Shown: in pieces, positions 18,249-26,909 of the stretch
Layout: each line of letters opens with the position of its first letter
How positions within the stretch are numbered: position 1 is the stretch's first letter
NCBI RefSeq assembly: GCF_039621805.1
Contig: NZ_CP155074.1
Location: 1,302,001-1,366,000, forward strand
Direction: 5' to 3'
Length of the DNA stretch: 64,000 nt
Source: Paraburkholderia sp. PREW-6R
GTDB taxonomy: Bacteria > Pseudomonadota > Gammaproteobacteria > Burkholderiales > Burkholderiaceae
Translations under genes and position numbers: made by a program
The notes under the pieces: model-generated
Told to the model about the DNA's origin: nothing
Databases searched by the model: none
What the model saw: only the letters and a program-made list of their open reading frames with translations

Positions 18249-18359
18249 GCGTTGCTCCCAGAAAGGCCTGCTACTTCAAACGATTCAACCGACGCAGCAC
18301 ACGCTCGTGAGCTTGACCGACAAGCTTGACCGGAAAGCGCCGGGATCGTGCGTCCTCAG

Positions 18360-18371
18360 TTGTATATACCG
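18360..18371. promoter_or_regulatory. Candidate GntR-type operator, left copy
   Basis: TTGTATATACCG, sharing the 10-bp string GTATATACCG in inverted orientation with the copy at 18459-18470. It lies in the divergent promoter region between the dioxygenase and the ABC importer, whose last gene is followed by a GntR regulator. Confidence 0.45.
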
Positions 18372-18458
18372 CCAAAAGCGCCGCCGCAAGATGCACAAAC
18401 GCGCCTGCCGTAAGGGCTTTTCTCTACGCGCGCGTTTATTTATTTCGCGCGAAAAACG

Positions 18459-18470
18459 CGGTATATACTG
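18459..18470. promoter_or_regulatory. Candidate GntR-type operator, right copy
   Basis: CGGTATATACTG, whose reverse complement is CAGTATATACCG. It lies 74 nt upstream of the importer start, just after an AT-rich stretch (18434-18446) that may be promoter sequence. Confidence 0.45.
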
Positions 18471-18543
18471 CGTCGCATGACTCGCGCCGGGCCGCTACGC
18501 AGGCCGCTTGCGCGCGGCACCGCTTTGCCAACCGGAGAATCCC

Positions 18544-19371
18544 ATGAGCATCCTTGCAGGCTGGAAGTGTCGTCTGGTCATGCTGGCGTTGTGCGCGGCA
18601 AGCGTCACCGCGCACGCGGAAGATCAACTCGCCAAGGTGAAAAAAGCCGGCGAGCTGGTCGTCGGTACCGAAATGCAGTTCGCGCCTTTCGACTTCCTTG
18701 AAAACGGCCAGCAAGCAGGCTTCAACAAGGATCTGTTCGCCGAGATCGGCAAGGAAATGGGTGTGAAAGTGCGCTTCATCGACCTGCCCTGGCCGAGCGT
18801 GCTACCGGGTCTCGAAGCCGGCAAATTCGACATGGTGGGCGGACCGCTGACCGTCACCAAGGCGCGCATGGAGCGCTATACGTACACGCTGCCGATTGCC
18901 GACGCCACCGATGCATTGCTCAAACGTGCAAATGATTCGTCGGTCAAACAATCGTCGGATATCGCCGGCAAAACGGTGGGCGCGGGCAAAGGCTCGGCGC
19001 AGCTCGACCAGTTGAAGACCTACGTCGCAACGCTGCCCAAGCCGCCGGAGATCCGCGAATACGTCGACAACAATCAGGCCTACGCCGACCTCGCCGCCGG
19101 TCGCATCGCAGCAGTGGCGAATTCGATGACCAATATCGCGTACGTCGCCAAGCAGCGCCCGGAAACCTTTGCGGTCGTGCAGCCGCCGTTCGGCGCGAAA
19201 GTGTATTTCGCTTACTGTCTGCGTAAGGACGCCGACAGCAAGCCGCTCGCCGACGCATTCGACGCCGCGCTCGTGAAGATGCACAACGACGGGCGTCTGG
19301 CCGCGCTGCAAAAGAAATGGTTCGGCGTCGTCATGGACGCACCGAGCACGATGCCCACTCCGAACTATTGA
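18544..19371 (+). CDS. Polar amino-acid ABC transporter, periplasmic binding protein
   Basis: A 275-residue solute-binding protein of family 3. A Sec signal peptide of about 25 residues ends AHA before EDQLAKVKKAG. The mature part has the family segments GELVVGTEMQFAPFDF, GFNKDLFAEIGKEMGV and DLPWPSVLPGLEAGKFDMV. The chosen ATG follows a GGAGA site; the upstream in-frame ATG at 18508 lacks one. It heads a four-gene importer operon (binding protein, two permeases, ATPase) ending in a GntR gene. The ligand is an amino acid or similar small polar compound; no closer assignment is possible. Confidence 0.9.
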   Translation: MSILAGWKCRLVMLALCAASVTAHAEDQLAKVKKAGELVVGTEMQFAPFDFLENGQQAGFNKDLFAEIGKEMGVKVRFIDLPWPSVLPGLEAGKFDMVGGPLTVTKARMERYTYTLPIADATDALLKRANDSSVKQSSDIAGKTVGAGKGSAQLDQLKTYVATLPKPPEIREYVDNNQAYADLAAGRIAAVANSMTNIAYVAKQRPETFAVVQPPFGAKVYFAYCLRKDADSKPLADAFDAALVKMHNDGRLAALQKKWFGVVMDAPSTMPTPNY

Positions 19372-19470
19372 TGAGCGACGCACTCACGCAGTTGTCCTGA
19401 TGAATGCGATGCGGCGCCGTGTGATGTCACGCGCTGCATCGCCCTCCCCGTTCCACCGGGTGTGACGTTT

Positions 19471-20121
19471 ATGTTCAGCACGACAGTCTTCGTTCAGGGT
19501 TTACCGCTTCTGCTGCACGCGGCGCTCGCCACCATCGGCATTTCGCTGGCAGGTCTCGTGATCGGCTTCTTCGTCGCGATCGGTGTGTGTTCGGCGCGGC
19601 TGTCGGCAAACCGCGCGGCGCGCATGGCCGGCGGCGCCTACGTATTCTTCTTCCGCGGCGTGCCGATGCTCGTGCAACTGCTGCTGGTGTATTACCTGCT
19701 GCCGTTCGCCGGCATCAACGTATCGCCGGTGGTGGCCGCCATCAGCGCCGTGTCGCTGTGTTCCGCCTCATACATCGCCGAGATTCTGCGCGGCGGCTTT
19801 CTCAGCATTCCTCCGGGCCACATCGAAGCCGCGCGCATGCTCGGCCTCTCGCCATTCGACATGCTGCGGCGCATTCTCGTGCCGCAAGCGTTTCGTCTGA
19901 CGCTGCCCTCGCTCGTGAACGAGATGGTGCTGCTCATCAAGGCTTCGTCGCTGATCTCGGTAGTGGGCGTTGCGGAGCTGACGCGTACCGCGCAGAACAT
20001 TGCCGCGAGCACATACCGTCCGCTCGAAGCCTATCTCGCGGCGGGACTGATCTATTTCGTGATCTGCGGCACGCTGGCGCTCGTCGCGCATGCTGCGGAG
20101 TACCGGCTACAGCACGCCTGA
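19471..20121 (+). CDS. Polar amino-acid ABC transporter permease (first of pair)
   Basis: Inner-membrane permease of 216 residues of the HisM/HisQ family. About five helices are visible and the cytoplasmic EAA loop is IEAARMLGLSPFDMLRRILVPQAFRL, preceded by YIAEILRGGFLSIPPGH. A GTG at 19462 would add three residues. It pairs with the following permease as a heterodimer over the ATPase encoded third. Confidence 0.9.
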   Translation: MFSTTVFVQGLPLLLHAALATIGISLAGLVIGFFVAIGVCSARLSANRAARMAGGAYVFFFRGVPMLVQLLLVYYLLPFAGINVSPVVAAISAVSLCSASYIAEILRGGFLSIPPGHIEAARMLGLSPFDMLRRILVPQAFRLTLPSLVNEMVLLIKASSLISVVGVAELTRTAQNIAASTYRPLEAYLAAGLIYFVICGTLALVAHAAEYRLQHA

Positions 20122-20151
20122 TCCGTCAAAGGCAACGCACGATACTGCGCC

Positions 20152-20814
20152 ATGCAAAAGCTCGATCCCACCGTCATCACGCACAACATCCAGCCGATCG
20201 CCGCGGGTCTCGCGACCACGCTCGGCACGTGGGCCGCGGGCGTCGCGATCGGCCTTCTGATCGGCTTTCTGATCGCCGTGCTGCAACTCTTTTGCGGACG
20301 CTGGGTGCGCGGCGCGCTGCGCGTGTATATCGAACTGTTTCGCGGCACGCCTTTTCTGGTGCAGCTGTTTCTGCTTTACTACGGCGGCCCTTCGTTCGGC
20401 ATCACGCTCGAACCCATGACAGCCGGCGTGCTGGGCCTCGGGTTCTATGGCAGCGCGTATTTCGCCGAAGCGTTCCGCTCGGGTTTCCAGTCGGTGCCCG
20501 CGGGCCATCTCGAAGCCGCGTCATGTCTCGGTCTCACGCGCTGGCAGGCGGTGCTGCGCATTCAGGTGCCGCAAATGCTGGTGCTGATCGTGCCTGCGCT
20601 CACCAACCTCATCATCGTGTTGAGCAAGGAAACGGCGGTGCTCTCGATTGTCACGGTGCCTGAGTTGACGTTCGTGCTGACCGGCATCGGCTCGGCTACG
20701 TTTGCTTTCGTCGAAACACTGCTCATGCTTTGCGTGTGCTATCTCGCGCTGGTCGAGCTGACTTCGCGCGCCGGCATGTGGGCCGAAACGCGCATCGCCC
20801 GTTTCATGGCATGA
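20152..20814 (+). CDS. Polar amino-acid ABC transporter permease (second of pair)
   Basis: Permease of 220 residues, same family as the preceding gene. It shows ELFRGTPFLVQLFLLYYGGP, FAEAFRSGFQSVPAGHLEAASCLGL (EAA loop) and about five membrane helices. It lies 30 nt after its partner and 19 nt before the ATPase gene, in the same operon. Confidence 0.9.
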   Translation: MQKLDPTVITHNIQPIAAGLATTLGTWAAGVAIGLLIGFLIAVLQLFCGRWVRGALRVYIELFRGTPFLVQLFLLYYGGPSFGITLEPMTAGVLGLGFYGSAYFAEAFRSGFQSVPAGHLEAASCLGLTRWQAVLRIQVPQMLVLIVPALTNLIIVLSKETAVLSIVTVPELTFVLTGIGSATFAFVETLLMLCVCYLALVELTSRAGMWAETRIARFMA

Positions 20815-20833
20815 CCGCCACCCGGACCTTTCT

Positions 20834-21703
20834 ATGAACGCCATCGCCGACATGCCCTCTTCCGCGTCCACCGCCGCCACCGGAACGCCGCCCGGGCCGC
20901 CGCTCATCGAAGTGCGTGATCTGCGCAAGCGCTTCGGCGACGTGGAAGTCCTGCGCGGTGTCGATCTGGACATCGCACGCTCCGAGGTGGTGTGCATCAT
21001 CGGGCCATCAGGCTCGGGCAAGAGCACGCTGCTGCGCTGCCTCGCCGCGCTCGAAACTTACGATCAGGGCGACGTGCGCATCGAAGGCGAACTCCTCGGT
21101 TATAGCGAACGCAACGGCAAGCGCGTGCGCGCGTCGCAGGGCGAGATCAACCGCGTGCGGCGCAACGTCGGCATGGTGTTCCAGCAGTTCAATCTGTGGC
21201 CGCATATGACAGCGCTTGGCAACGTCATGGAAGCGCTGCTGCGCGTTCGCCACCTGTCGCGCGACGAAGCGCGCCGCCGCGCGAATGCGATGCTCGACAC
21301 GGTCGGACTCGCGCACAAGGGCGACGCGTACCCCGCGAAACTGTCGGGCGGCCAGCAGCAGCGCGTAGCCATCGCGCGGGCGCTTGCGATGGAGCCGCAC
21401 ATCATGCTGTTCGACGAGCCCACGTCGGCGCTCGATCCCGAACTGGTCGGCGAAGTGCTGCAGGTGATGAAACAGCTCGCTCGCGACGGCATGACGATGG
21501 CCGTCGTCACCCATGAGATGGGCTTTGCCGCGCAGGTGGCGGACAAGGTGATGTTCATCGATCAGGGCCGCATCGCCGTGCAAGGCAAACCGCACGATGT
21601 GTTTCACGACGCGGGCCAGCCTCGCTTGCGCCAGTTCCTGCAGAACTATTTCGACCGCAACGCGTTCTGGGCGCGCGGCCCCGACGATACGGAGACGCGA
21701 TGA
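20834..21703 (+). CDS. Polar amino-acid ABC transporter ATPase
   Basis: ATPase of 289 residues with Walker A GPSGSGKST, Q-loop MVFQQFNLWPH, signature LSGGQQQRVAIARAL, Walker B IMLFDEP and the switch histidine in VVTHEMGFA. A disordered Ala/Pro/Thr-rich leader of about 25 residues and a short tail (RNAFWARGPDDTETR) extend beyond the usual 240-250 residues. It completes the importer begun at 18544. Confidence 0.93.
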   Translation: MNAIADMPSSASTAATGTPPGPPLIEVRDLRKRFGDVEVLRGVDLDIARSEVVCIIGPSGSGKSTLLRCLAALETYDQGDVRIEGELLGYSERNGKRVRASQGEINRVRRNVGMVFQQFNLWPHMTALGNVMEALLRVRHLSRDEARRRANAMLDTVGLAHKGDAYPAKLSGGQQQRVAIARALAMEPHIMLFDEPTSALDPELVGEVLQVMKQLARDGMTMAVVTHEMGFAAQVADKVMFIDQGRIAVQGKPHDVFHDAGQPRLRQFLQNYFDRNAFWARGPDDTETR

Positions 21704-21756
21704 ACCCGCCGCGCCCCCTCCCCGCCGCCCACGGACTGTAACCGCAAGGGCTGCCG

Positions 21757-22590
21757 ATGTCCGCCACGGTCCGCAGCAAATCGCACGACCATGCGTCGCC
21801 CGGCGCGGCGCAGAAGCCCGCGCGCACGGCTGCTGGTGCGCCCATTGCGCCGACTGCCGGCGAAGTCGCACCGGCTGCGCGTTATGAGCAGGTCAAGCAG
21901 CACATCCGCGAGATCATCGGATCGGGCGCGCGCCAGGCGGGTGACCGTCTGCCTTCGGAGCTCGATCTCGTCGCGACGCTCGGCGTGTCGCGCATGACAG
22001 TCAATCGCGCGCTGCGCGAACTCGCCGACGAAGGACTCGTCACGCGCGTGTCCGGTGTTGGTACCTTCGTTGCCCAGACCAAACCGCAATCCACGTTGCT
22101 GATGATCGCGCACATCGGCGATGAAATCCGCTCGCGCGGTCACGAATACAGTTGCGACACCGTGCTGTCTCAACGCGAAACCGCGTCGGTCATCGTCTCC
22201 AACGCGTTGGGGCTTGCGCCCGGCGCTTCGGTATTTCATGTGATCTGCGTGCACCGTGAGAATGGCGTGCCGGTGCAACTGGAGGACCGCTACGTGAATC
22301 CGTCGATCGCGCCGGACTTTCTGCAGCAGGATTTTTCTGCATTGAGGCCGTCGGAATATCTGTTCGAGATCGTACCCGCACATGACGTCGAACACGTGGT
22401 CGATGCGGGTCTGCCAACCCGCGCCGAAGCTGAATTGCTGGACATACGCGCCGAAGAACCGTGTTTGACACTGGTGCGCCGCACGTGGACGAGCGGCGTT
22501 GCGGTAACGTTCGCGCGTTTCGTGCATCCCGGCTCGCGCTACCGGCTCGGTTGCCGCTTTTCACCGGACACGTCGCAACGGCAGGGCTGA
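21757..22590 (+). CDS. GntR-family (HutC subfamily) transcriptional regulator
   Basis: A 277-residue repressor-type protein. After a disordered leader of about 40 residues comes the winged helix (RYEQVKQHIREIIGSG, SELDLVATLGVSRMTVNRAL, then LVTRVSGVGTFVA) and a UTRA ligand-binding domain to the end. It lies 53 bp downstream of the importer ATPase on the same strand and probably controls that operon through the GTATATAC sites near 18.4 kb. It converges, with a 17-bp gap, on a second HutC-type gene. Confidence 0.9.
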   Translation: MSATVRSKSHDHASPGAAQKPARTAAGAPIAPTAGEVAPAARYEQVKQHIREIIGSGARQAGDRLPSELDLVATLGVSRMTVNRALRELADEGLVTRVSGVGTFVAQTKPQSTLLMIAHIGDEIRSRGHEYSCDTVLSQRETASVIVSNALGLAPGASVFHVICVHRENGVPVQLEDRYVNPSIAPDFLQQDFSALRPSEYLFEIVPAHDVEHVVDAGLPTRAEAELLDIRAEEPCLTLVRRTWTSGVAVTFARFVHPGSRYRLGCRFSPDTSQRQG

Positions 22591-22607
22591 CCGCGACGCG
22601 AAAAGCT

Positions 22608-23495
22608 CTACACGTTCCCGGCCAGATGAAAGCGCGTTGCCGGATGCCACAATTGCACCGAGGTCGCGACATCGTCGCCCACCCAGGTGCGACGCCATAA
22701 CTGCAGGCACGGCTCACCGATATCCATCAGCAGATGCCGCCGCACGTAAGCGTCGGGCTTTTGCGCGTAGATGCGAAATTCCGCGCGCTGGATCGGCGCG
22801 AGCCGCACCATGTAGTGATTCGGCGTCTCGACCGTGAAGTCCTGATCGAGATAGTCCGGAAACACTTTCGGATTCACGTAGCGGTCTTCGTACTGGATCG
22901 GCTCGCCCTCTTCGCTGTGCACGATGCACGAATGAAAAGCGGGTCCACTCGCGAGGCCAAGTGCTTCGAGCGCGTGCGGGTCGTCGCTCGGTTCGAGCGA
23001 AAGCACGCGCGCCGAATGCCGATGACCGCGCGCGGCGATTTCGTCGGCGATATTGCGGATTTCCAGCACCGTCGACTCATAGCGCTGCGGCGCGACGAAC
23101 GTGCCCGAGCCTTGCACCCTGGTGAGCACACGCTCGGTCGTGAGTTCACGCAGCGCGCGCGACACGGTCATGCGCGCGACGCCGAATTCCTTCACCAGTT
23201 CCGTTTCGGATGGAATGAGCCCGCCTGGCTTCCAGTCGCCGGCGCTGATGCGCTGGATCACATAGCGCTTGATCTGTTCATACGCGGGCATCGCTTTGAC
23301 AGGTGTTTCCTGCTGCCGCGCGAGGCGGTGCTGCGTGTCGGCGTTTTGCGCTGCAGCGCGCGTTTTTGTCATAGCGTTCACGTCGACCTCGTGGGTGGTG
23401 CGCGGAAAGGCAAGATGGCTACCGGTGGTGCGCCGGCATGCCCGGGTGGCCGGTGCGCTGACGGATAGACCGCTCACGGCCGTGTCGTCCATCAT
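22608..23495 (-). CDS. GntR-family (HutC subfamily) transcriptional regulator
   Basis: Winged-helix protein with UTRA domain (YEQIKRYVIQRISAGDW, SETELVKEFGVARMTVSRAL, VQGSGTFVAPQ). The reading frame starts with ATG overlapping the lyase stop codon (ATGA), which would give 295 residues with an unusual 65-residue leader and translational coupling. The internal ATG at 23372 (MTKTRAAAQN) would give a more usual length. As the last gene of the importer-lyase operon it is likely its ligand-responsive repressor. HutC itself senses urocanate; thiourocanate or a related acrylate is a possible ligand here. Confidence 0.9.
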   Translation of the reverse strand: MMDDTAVSGLSVSAPATRACRRTTGSHLAFPRTTHEVDVNAMTKTRAAAQNADTQHRLARQQETPVKAMPAYEQIKRYVIQRISAGDWKPGGLIPSETELVKEFGVARMTVSRALRELTTERVLTRVQGSGTFVAPQRYESTVLEIRNIADEIAARGHRHSARVLSLEPSDDPHALEALGLASGPAFHSCIVHSEEGEPIQYEDRYVNPKVFPDYLDQDFTVETPNHYMVRLAPIQRAEFRIYAQKPDAYVRRHLLMDIGEPCLQLWRRTWVGDDVATSVQLWHPATRFHLAGNV

Positions 23496-25162
23496 GCCTG
23501 GTGAGCCGCGGCCAGACCGTCGTTCGCGGCGTCGTTGGCGTCGTTGGCGGCGTCGTTGGCGGCGTTGCCCGACGGGCCGGCTGCGGCAACGCTCGCGAGA
23601 CTCGCGATCGTGGTCAGCCCGATGCCGGCCTCGCGCACCGGCGCGCGGGGCCCGATATTGCCGGGGTTCGGCAGCGGCGGCGGGCTCTGGTCAGCGATCA
23701 TGCGAAAGGCGACGCTCATGTCATCGGCGAGCGGCCGGTCGTCGCGGAACGTGGGCACGAGTTGCCGCACGCGATGCCAGAGCGCATCCGTGTGCGGCGC
23801 GCGCGGCGCGTCGACGTTTTGCAGATCATAGGCCTGCGCCGCGGCCAGCAGTTCGATCGCGACGATTCGCCCGGCGTTGTCGATGATCTCCAGCGCCTTC
23901 AGCGCGGCCGGCGTCGCGTGGCACAGGTGATCTTCCTGCAACCCCGACGTAATGCCGCCGTCCAGACTTGCAGGCAGCGCGAGCCGCCGGTTCTGCGCGA
24001 CGAGCGAAGCCGCCGTGTATTGCGCGATCATGAAGCCGGAACAGGTGCCGCCCGGTTCGGCAAGAAACGCGGGCAAACCGCTGACGAGCGGATTGACGAG
24101 GCGGTCGAGCCGACGCTCCGCCATTGCCGCGACCTGCGCGATCGCGGTGGCGAGGCTGTCCATTGCGAGCGCGATCGAAGCCCCCACGGCGTGCGCCTGC
24201 GAATACACGCGCGGCTCTTCCGGCGTGCCGGCGACACTCGGGTTATCGGTGATCGACGCAAGTTCGCGGTCGACCACGTCGGCGGTCGCAGCAAGCACGT
24301 CGCGGGCGGCGCCATGCACATGCGGAATGGTCCGCATGCTCAGCGGGTCCTGCGTGCGATGCCCGACCACGGCGGCAAGAATGCCGCTGTCGGCAAGCGC
24401 AATGCGCATACGTCGGCCGACATGGTTCAATCCGGGTGAGATACGTAGCGCGAGCGAATCTTCGTCGAATGCGGCGAGCTGGCCGCGCAGATTCTCGAAA
24501 CTCATTGCTGCGACGATATCGGTCCAGTCGAGCAGGCGCTCCGCACGCGCGAGCGCCAGCGCGGCGAGTCCCGTCACGCACGGCGTGCCGTTGATCAGGC
24601 TCAAACCTTCTTTCGCTTCCAGCACGAGCGGTTTCAGCCCGAGCCGCTGCAACGCGTCGCGTCCTTTCAGACGCTCGCCACGGTAACGCGCATACCCTTC
24701 GCCAATGCACACCAGCGCAATATGCGCCATATGACTCAGATAACCGACCGAACCGAACGCCGGCACTTCAGGCAGGCAATCGGCATTGAGCAGCGCAACC
24801 AGTTGATCGACCACTTCGACACGCACGCCGGAATGTCCATGCGCGAAGTTGTTGACGGCCGCCGTCATGATTGCGCGCGTCTCCGCGACATCGAGCGGCG
24901 CGCCCACGCCCACCGCGTGACTCATCAGGATATTGCGCGACAGCGTGCGTTGCTCGGCGGGCGACACGATCACGTCGCACAGCGCGCCAACGCCCGTGTT
25001 GACACCGTAGGCGCGAATGCCGCGCTCCACGATCTGTTCGACGAGCACGCGCGCCGCCGCGATGCGCGCGCGTGCGCCGGAGGAAAGTTCGAGCGGCTCA
25101 CCGGCGGCGACGGCGGCCACCTGAACCCAGTCGAGAGAACGATCGGAACGGATCACGGCCAT
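23492..25162 (-). CDS. Aromatic amino-acid lyase homologue lacking the MIO tripeptide; ergothionase candidate
   Basis: A 556-residue member of the histidine/phenylalanine ammonia-lyase family. Conserved are Tyr52 in AYGVNTGVG, His82 in MSHAVGVG, Asn191 in LINGTPC, Gln271 and Arg277 in QDPLSMR, and Glu410 in GLQEDH. Where the family has GSVG-ASG-DLAPLAHM, this protein has GSVG-YLSHMAH: the Ala-Ser-Gly that cyclises to the MIO cofactor is exactly absent, and the Tyr of QDPYS is Leu. It therefore cannot work as a classical HutH. Ergothionase (trimethylamine elimination from ergothioneine; activity purified from a Burkholderia) is a related MIO-free enzyme and fits the neighbouring importer. The tail (residues 531-556) is an Asn/Asp/Ala repeat. 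Confidence 0.8.
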   Translation of the reverse strand: MAVIRSDRSLDWVQVAAVAAGEPLELSSGARARIAAARVLVEQIVERGIRAYGVNTGVGALCDVIVSPAEQRTLSRNILMSHAVGVGAPLDVAETRAIMTAAVNNFAHGHSGVRVEVVDQLVALLNADCLPEVPAFGSVGYLSHMAHIALVCIGEGYARYRGERLKGRDALQRLGLKPLVLEAKEGLSLINGTPCVTGLAALALARAERLLDWTDIVAAMSFENLRGQLAAFDEDSLALRISPGLNHVGRRMRIALADSGILAAVVGHRTQDPLSMRTIPHVHGAARDVLAATADVVDRELASITDNPSVAGTPEEPRVYSQAHAVGASIALAMDSLATAIAQVAAMAERRLDRLVNPLVSGLPAFLAEPGGTCSGFMIAQYTAASLVAQNRRLALPASLDGGITSGLQEDHLCHATPAALKALEIIDNAGRIVAIELLAAAQAYDLQNVDAPRAPHTDALWHRVRQLVPTFRDDRPLADDMSVAFRMIADQSPPPLPNPGNIGPRAPVREAGIGLTTIASLASVAAAGPSGNAANDAANDANDAANDGLAAAHQA

Positions 25163-25211
25163 GATGGTGCTTTGCCCGGAAAGAGTGTGCGAGGGTGGCT
25201 GCGCGTGCGGC

Positions 25212-26003
25212 TCAGTTGGCGGTGCGGTCCTGGTGGCTCGACACGAACTGGCGGAAGCGGTCCGACGTGCTGTCGACGAATACTTCGTCTGGCGTGCCGT
25301 CCGCTTCCACCTGGCCCTGATGCAGGAACATCACGCGATTCGACACGTGCCGCGCGAAACCCATTTCGTGCGTAACGACCAGCATGGTGCGGCCCTCCTC
25401 GGCGAGCGAGCGCATGACGCGCAGTACTTCGCCGACCAGTTCGGGATCGAGCGCGGACGTGGGCTCGTCGAACAGCATCACTTCCGGATGCATGGCCAGC
25501 GCGCGCGCAATCGCCACGCGCTGCTGCTGACCGCCTGAAAGATGCGCCGGATAATGCCCGCGCTTTTCCGCGAGCCCCACCTTTGCGAGCAACGCCTCGG
25601 CTTCTTCCACCGATTCGGCGCGGCTGCGCTTCTGTACCCGCATCGGTCCTTCGATCAGGTTTTCGAGCACCGTCATGTGCGACCACAGATTGAAGTTCTG
25701 AAACACCATGCCGAGTTGCGAACGTATGCGGTCTACCTGACGCCGGTCGCTGGGTTGCAGCTTGCCGTCGCCGCGGCGCTTCATCTTCAGTTCTTCGCCG
25801 GCGAGCGCGACCGAGCCGTCGTCCGGTGTTTCGAGCAGATTCAGGCAGCGCAAAAACGTGCTCTTGCCGGAGCCGCTCGCACCGAGAATCGAGATCACGT
25901 CGCCCTGATGAGCGTCGAGCGAAATGCCCTTGAGTACGTGATGGTCGCCAAACGACTTGTGGATGTTCTTGACCGACAGTGCGACCGGTGCGTTTGCGTT
26001 CAT
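25212..26003 (-). CDS. Polar amino-acid ABC transporter ATPase (HisP/GlnQ type)
   Basis: ATPase of 263 residues with Walker A GASGSGKST, MVFQNFNLWSH, LSGGQQQRVAIARALA, VMLFDEP and VVTHEMGFARHV. The ATG at 26003 has GGAG 7 nt upstream; an ATG at 26015 is less likely. The lyase gene follows after about 50 nt, which ties the importer to the lyase. The linker LKMKRRGDGKLQPSDRRQVDRIR is typical of HisP-group ATPases. Confidence 0.93.
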   Translation of the reverse strand: MNANAPVALSVKNIHKSFGDHHVLKGISLDAHQGDVISILGASGSGKSTFLRCLNLLETPDDGSVALAGEELKMKRRGDGKLQPSDRRQVDRIRSQLGMVFQNFNLWSHMTVLENLIEGPMRVQKRSRAESVEEAEALLAKVGLAEKRGHYPAHLSGGQQQRVAIARALAMHPEVMLFDEPTSALDPELVGEVLRVMRSLAEEGRTMLVVTHEMGFARHVSNRVMFLHQGQVEADGTPDEVFVDSTSDRFRQFVSSHQDRTAN

Positions 26004-26046
26004 GAGGTTCTCCATGTTCTGCGGGTTCGGCTGGTCAGCGGACGTG

Positions 26047-26895
26047 TCACGGTGCGGCGCGCGGAGCTTCCGCGTGGGCTTTCGTAACAGTGGACGCCGC
26101 GCGTTGCGATGCGGTTGAGGTGGGCGCTGAGGTCGGCCCTGAAGTGGGCGCCGAGGTTGGCACTGACATGGGCGCGGCGGGCGCTGACGCGGGCAGTGAG
26201 GTTGGCGCAGCGCGCAAATGACGAGACAGCCGCCACTCGAGCAAACCGAGCATGCGAACGATCACAAAATTGAGGAACAGGTAGATCAACGCGGCGCAGA
26301 TAAACACTTCAGTCGTGCGATACGTTTGCTGAATGATCTGCTGCGCGACGCCCGTCACTTCCCACACGGTGACGAGACTCGCCAGCGCGGTGGATTTGAC
26401 GAGCAGCACCGCTTCGGTCGAATAGGCAGGCAAGCACTGGCGCAACGCGATCGGGCCGATTACGCGGCGCAACAACGCGAAGCCCGACAGGCCGATCGAA
26501 TAGCCTGCCTCGATCTGACCGGCCGGCACCGCCATCAAGCCACCGCGAATGATCTCGGCGGTATAGCCCGCCGTGCACAGCGCGAGCGATAACACCGCGC
26601 ACAGGTAGGGTTCGCGCAGCACCGGCCACAGGAAGCTCTCGCGAATCACGCCGAACTGACCCATTCCGTAGTACACGAGGAACATCTGGATCAGCAGCGG
26701 CGAGCCGCGGAATACGAGGATATAAGCTCGCGCAAAGCGGTTCGGCAGCCAGTGCGGCGACACGCGCATCGTGACGATTACGAGCGAGAGCAGACCGCCC
26801 AGAATCAGCGAACAGAAGAATAGCCCGAGCGTGGTTGGCACTGCCGCGAGCAGTTGCCTGAGCGTGTCGAGCAGGAAGTCGAAATCGATAGGCAT
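26047..26895 (-). CDS. Polar amino-acid ABC transporter permease with Pro/Ala/Ser/Thr-rich tail
   Basis: Permease of 282 residues beginning MPIDFDFLLDTLRQLLA. HisM-type features are YILVFRGSPLLIQMFLVYYG, YTAEIIRGGLMAVPAGQIEAG and the EAA loop continuing SIGLSGFALLRRVIGPIALRQ. After the last helix (EWRLSRHL) there is an extra tail of about 55 residues with repeated APTS/PTSAP units, absent from typical family members of about 225-235 residues. It sits between the second permease and the ATPase in the operon. Confidence 0.9.
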   Translation of the reverse strand: MPIDFDFLLDTLRQLLAAVPTTLGLFFCSLILGGLLSLVIVTMRVSPHWLPNRFARAYILVFRGSPLLIQMFLVYYGMGQFGVIRESFLWPVLREPYLCAVLSLALCTAGYTAEIIRGGLMAVPAGQIEAGYSIGLSGFALLRRVIGPIALRQCLPAYSTEAVLLVKSTALASLVTVWEVTGVAQQIIQQTYRTTEVFICAALIYLFLNFVIVRMLGLLEWRLSRHLRAAPTSLPASAPAAPMSVPTSAPTSGPTSAPTSTASQRAASTVTKAHAEAPRAAP

Positions 26896-26909
26896 GGCGG
26901 CCGCCCTCG

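Noticed and set aside
16140..18329. A 729-codon open frame on the plus strand
   Set aside because: It lies wholly antisense to two well-supported genes and its composition (Arg/Ala/His-rich) is that of a GC-rich shadow frame.
23492..25162. Calling the lyase gene hutH
   Set aside because: The Ala-Ser-Gly needed for MIO is missing and no hutU/hutI/hutG genes surround it.
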